Positions 5,853-7,093 of a stretch of 7,093 nt of DNA are shown one piece after another; the first letter of the stretch is position 1; each line of letters starts with the position of its first letter. The notes under the pieces were generated by a model. That model saw only the letters and a program-made list of their open reading frames with translations, made no database searches and was not told where the DNA came from. Position numbers and translations under genes: made by a program. The stretch lies in NCBI GenBank assembly GCA_002385465.1, contig DGDN01000101.1, positions 1-7,093 of the forward strand, read 5' to 3'. This DNA is from Candidatus Fermentithermobacillaceae bacterium UBA3951 (GTDB lineage Bacteria; Bacillota; Sulfobacillia; Fermentithermobacillales; Fermentithermobacillaceae).

Positions 5853-7093
5853 GTGTACAAGCAGCGAAAACTGCGGCGTCCTGCCGTAGTGCTAACGCTG
5901 GCTCTAGTCGTGGCGATGACGCTCGTCTGCGTGTCGCCGGGGTTTGCCCAGGCCAAAGGCTGGGGCGGAATGAAAGACATAGAGAAGTTCCTCAAGAAAA
6001 CCCAGAAGAACCTCGCGAAACAGAACAACCTCTACTTCTATGATCTGCAGGACGCCCTGTGGGCGATTGCGTCAATCGCCAGGATGAAGGGGTTTGGGAT
6101 AATCAACGGTTACGACGGCAATGTGTTCAAGCCAAACAACCCTGTAACTCAGGCAGAGGCCCTTGCCATGATCGTAAGGGCGCTTGACATGGAGGAAGAG
6201 GCCCAGGAGATCGCCCGGAGGTTCTCAGGCACATATGATGCCTTCGGGTTTGAGCTTGACGACAGCCGGTACCGGGTGGACTGGGACCGCTTTACCGACA
6301 GAGACGAGCTGGAGGAGTACTTGGAGGACCTTGCCCGCTATCTTCAGTCCTGGAGCAAGAAGGTGAACAACCAGTACCTTCCGTTTGTTCCCAGCAGCTC
6401 CAGGTGGGCGTTGGGTTACATCCTGCTTGCCGTAGAAGAGGGTTGGGTCAAGATCTCTGAGGTAAACCCGAATGCCCCGGCCAGCAGGGCTTGGATATCC
6501 ATGATCATGGTCCGGGCGCTCGGCTATGAGGATGAAGCTCTTGCCCAGATGAACGTCAAACTGCCTTACAAGGACGCGAACGCAATACCCAAAGGTATGG
6601 TCGGGTACGTGGCCGTGGCAGTGGAACTGGGGCTCTTCCAGGGGTATCCGGGAGGCAAGTTCCAGCCCAATAAGGCTGTAACCAGGGCCGAGATGGCTAC
6701 CATTATCGACCGCTTCCTCACGGCCGAGCTTCCGGAGGAGACAGATTGCCGGGTGAGGGGCACGGTAACCGACATAAGGAGAAACAAGATTACCGTGAAG
6801 GCTGCGTCCGGGCGGTCGACCACGTTCACCATCTCGTCGGATGCTCTCATCCTTATCAACAACAAGCCCTCCGATTGGGACGACCTCAGTGTGGACGACA
6901 CCGTTGAGGTCCTCTCCAACGGCCAGGGAGTGGCCCTGCTCATCACCCTGCTGGATGATGTCTCGGGGCCCAAAACCAAGACCCTATCGGGAGAAATCGT
7001 CCTGATCGCCAGCGACCGGAGGCTCTTTATCGAGGACTCTGACGAAGATATCCAGCTCATCAGGCTGGCATCGAACTGCAAGATCACTTACGG
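5853..7093 (+). CDS. Secreted S-layer-homology (SLH) domain protein, 3' end outside window
   Basis: An open frame of 413 codons runs off the right edge with no stop. The N-terminus is a Sec signal peptide: basic MYKQRKLRRP, a hydrophobic core at about 11-27, and a FAQA cleavage site after A34. A basic linker (41-57) leads into SLH repeat 1 (about 61-112; GFGIINGYDGNVFKPNNPVTQAE at 80-102). An acidic 60-residue insert follows. Repeat 2 (about 178-224) is degenerate, with SRAW in place of the TRAE motif and no GYxDG loop. Repeat 3 (about 238-288) is canonical, with LFQGYPGGKFQPNKAVTRAEM at 261-281. SLH triplets anchor proteins to secondary cell-wall polysaccharide, so this should be a surface protein. 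From about 299 the sequence becomes beta-rich, with what looks like two related units starting at VRGTVTDIRRNKITV (301-315) and LSGEIVLIASDRRLFI (378-393). What the missing part does is unknown. The neighbouring surface-sugar dehydratase fits a cell-envelope locus. Confidence 0.9.
   Translation, partial: MYKQRKLRRPAVVLTLALVVAMTLVCVSPGFAQAKGWGGMKDIEKFLKKTQKNLAKQNNLYFYDLQDALWAIASIARMKGFGIINGYDGNVFKPNNPVTQAEALAMIVRALDMEEEAQEIARRFSGTYDAFGFELDDSRYRVDWDRFTDRDELEEYLEDLARYLQSWSKKVNNQYLPFVPSSSRWALGYILLAVEEGWVKISEVNPNAPASRAWISMIMVRALGYEDEALAQMNVKLPYKDANAIPKGMVGYVAVAVELGLFQGYPGGKFQPNKAVTRAEMATIIDRFLTAELPEETDCRVRGTVTDIRRNKITVKAASGRSTTFTISSDALILINNKPSDWDDLSVDDTVEVLSNGQGVALLITLLDDVSGPKTKTLSGEIVLIASDRRLFIEDSDEDIQLIRLASNCKITY

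Noticed and set aside
6566..7087. A 173-codon open frame on the minus strand opposite the SLH protein gene
   Set aside because: The plus strand has a signal peptide, SLH repeats and a strong ribosome binding site; the antisense frame is Ser-rich shadow sequence.

Overview
The window looks like a chromosomal segment of a Bacillota (Firmicutes) bacterium, probably of a clostridial or thermophilic lineage. Reasons: strong GGAGG-type ribosome binding sites, frequent TTG and GTG starts, a secreted S-layer-homology (SLH) protein, a DUF1893 protein, and heavy use of AGG/AGA and ATA codons at a GC content in the mid-fifties (my estimate, not computed). The genus cannot be named from the sequence.

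Layout. Bases 1-98 hold no gene I can support. Two genes lie on the minus strand: a small four-helix membrane protein of unknown function (99-551) and, upstream of it in transcription, a complete DNA polymerase IV, dinB (603-1754). Each has an upstream in-frame TTG, but strong Shine-Dalgarno sequences place both starts at downstream TTG codons. A 257-bp divergent region (1755-2011) carries a likely extended -10 promoter for dinB, a perfect 10-bp palindrome and a small hairpin.

The plus strand then carries a tight three-gene cluster: a DUF1893 protein (2012-2455); a full-length membrane-anchored nucleotide-sugar 4,6-dehydratase of the CapD/PglF/WbpM family (2473-4500); and a Ste24-type M48 membrane zinc metalloprotease (4504-5733). 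The gaps are 17 bp and 3 bp, so this is very likely one operon. After a 119-bp gap with three CCAA units spaced 10 bp apart and an AT-rich -10-like element, a secreted SLH protein starts at a GTG (5853). It stays open to the right edge, so its C-terminus is missing.

How it fits together. The dehydratase makes 4-keto-6-deoxy-amino sugars for surface polysaccharide or glycoprotein glycans. SLH domains anchor proteins to a secondary cell-wall polysaccharide. The M48 protease is an integral membrane quality-control or processing enzyme. The right half therefore reads as a cell-envelope locus, with DUF1893 as the unexplained member. The left half is a DNA-damage-tolerance polymerase plus an unknown membrane protein. 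I see no mobile element, CRISPR array, tRNA or rRNA, and no convincing novel defence or RNA system. The more interesting items are the DUF1893-dehydratase-Ste24 linkage, the phased repeats upstream of the SLH gene, and the modular SLH protein.
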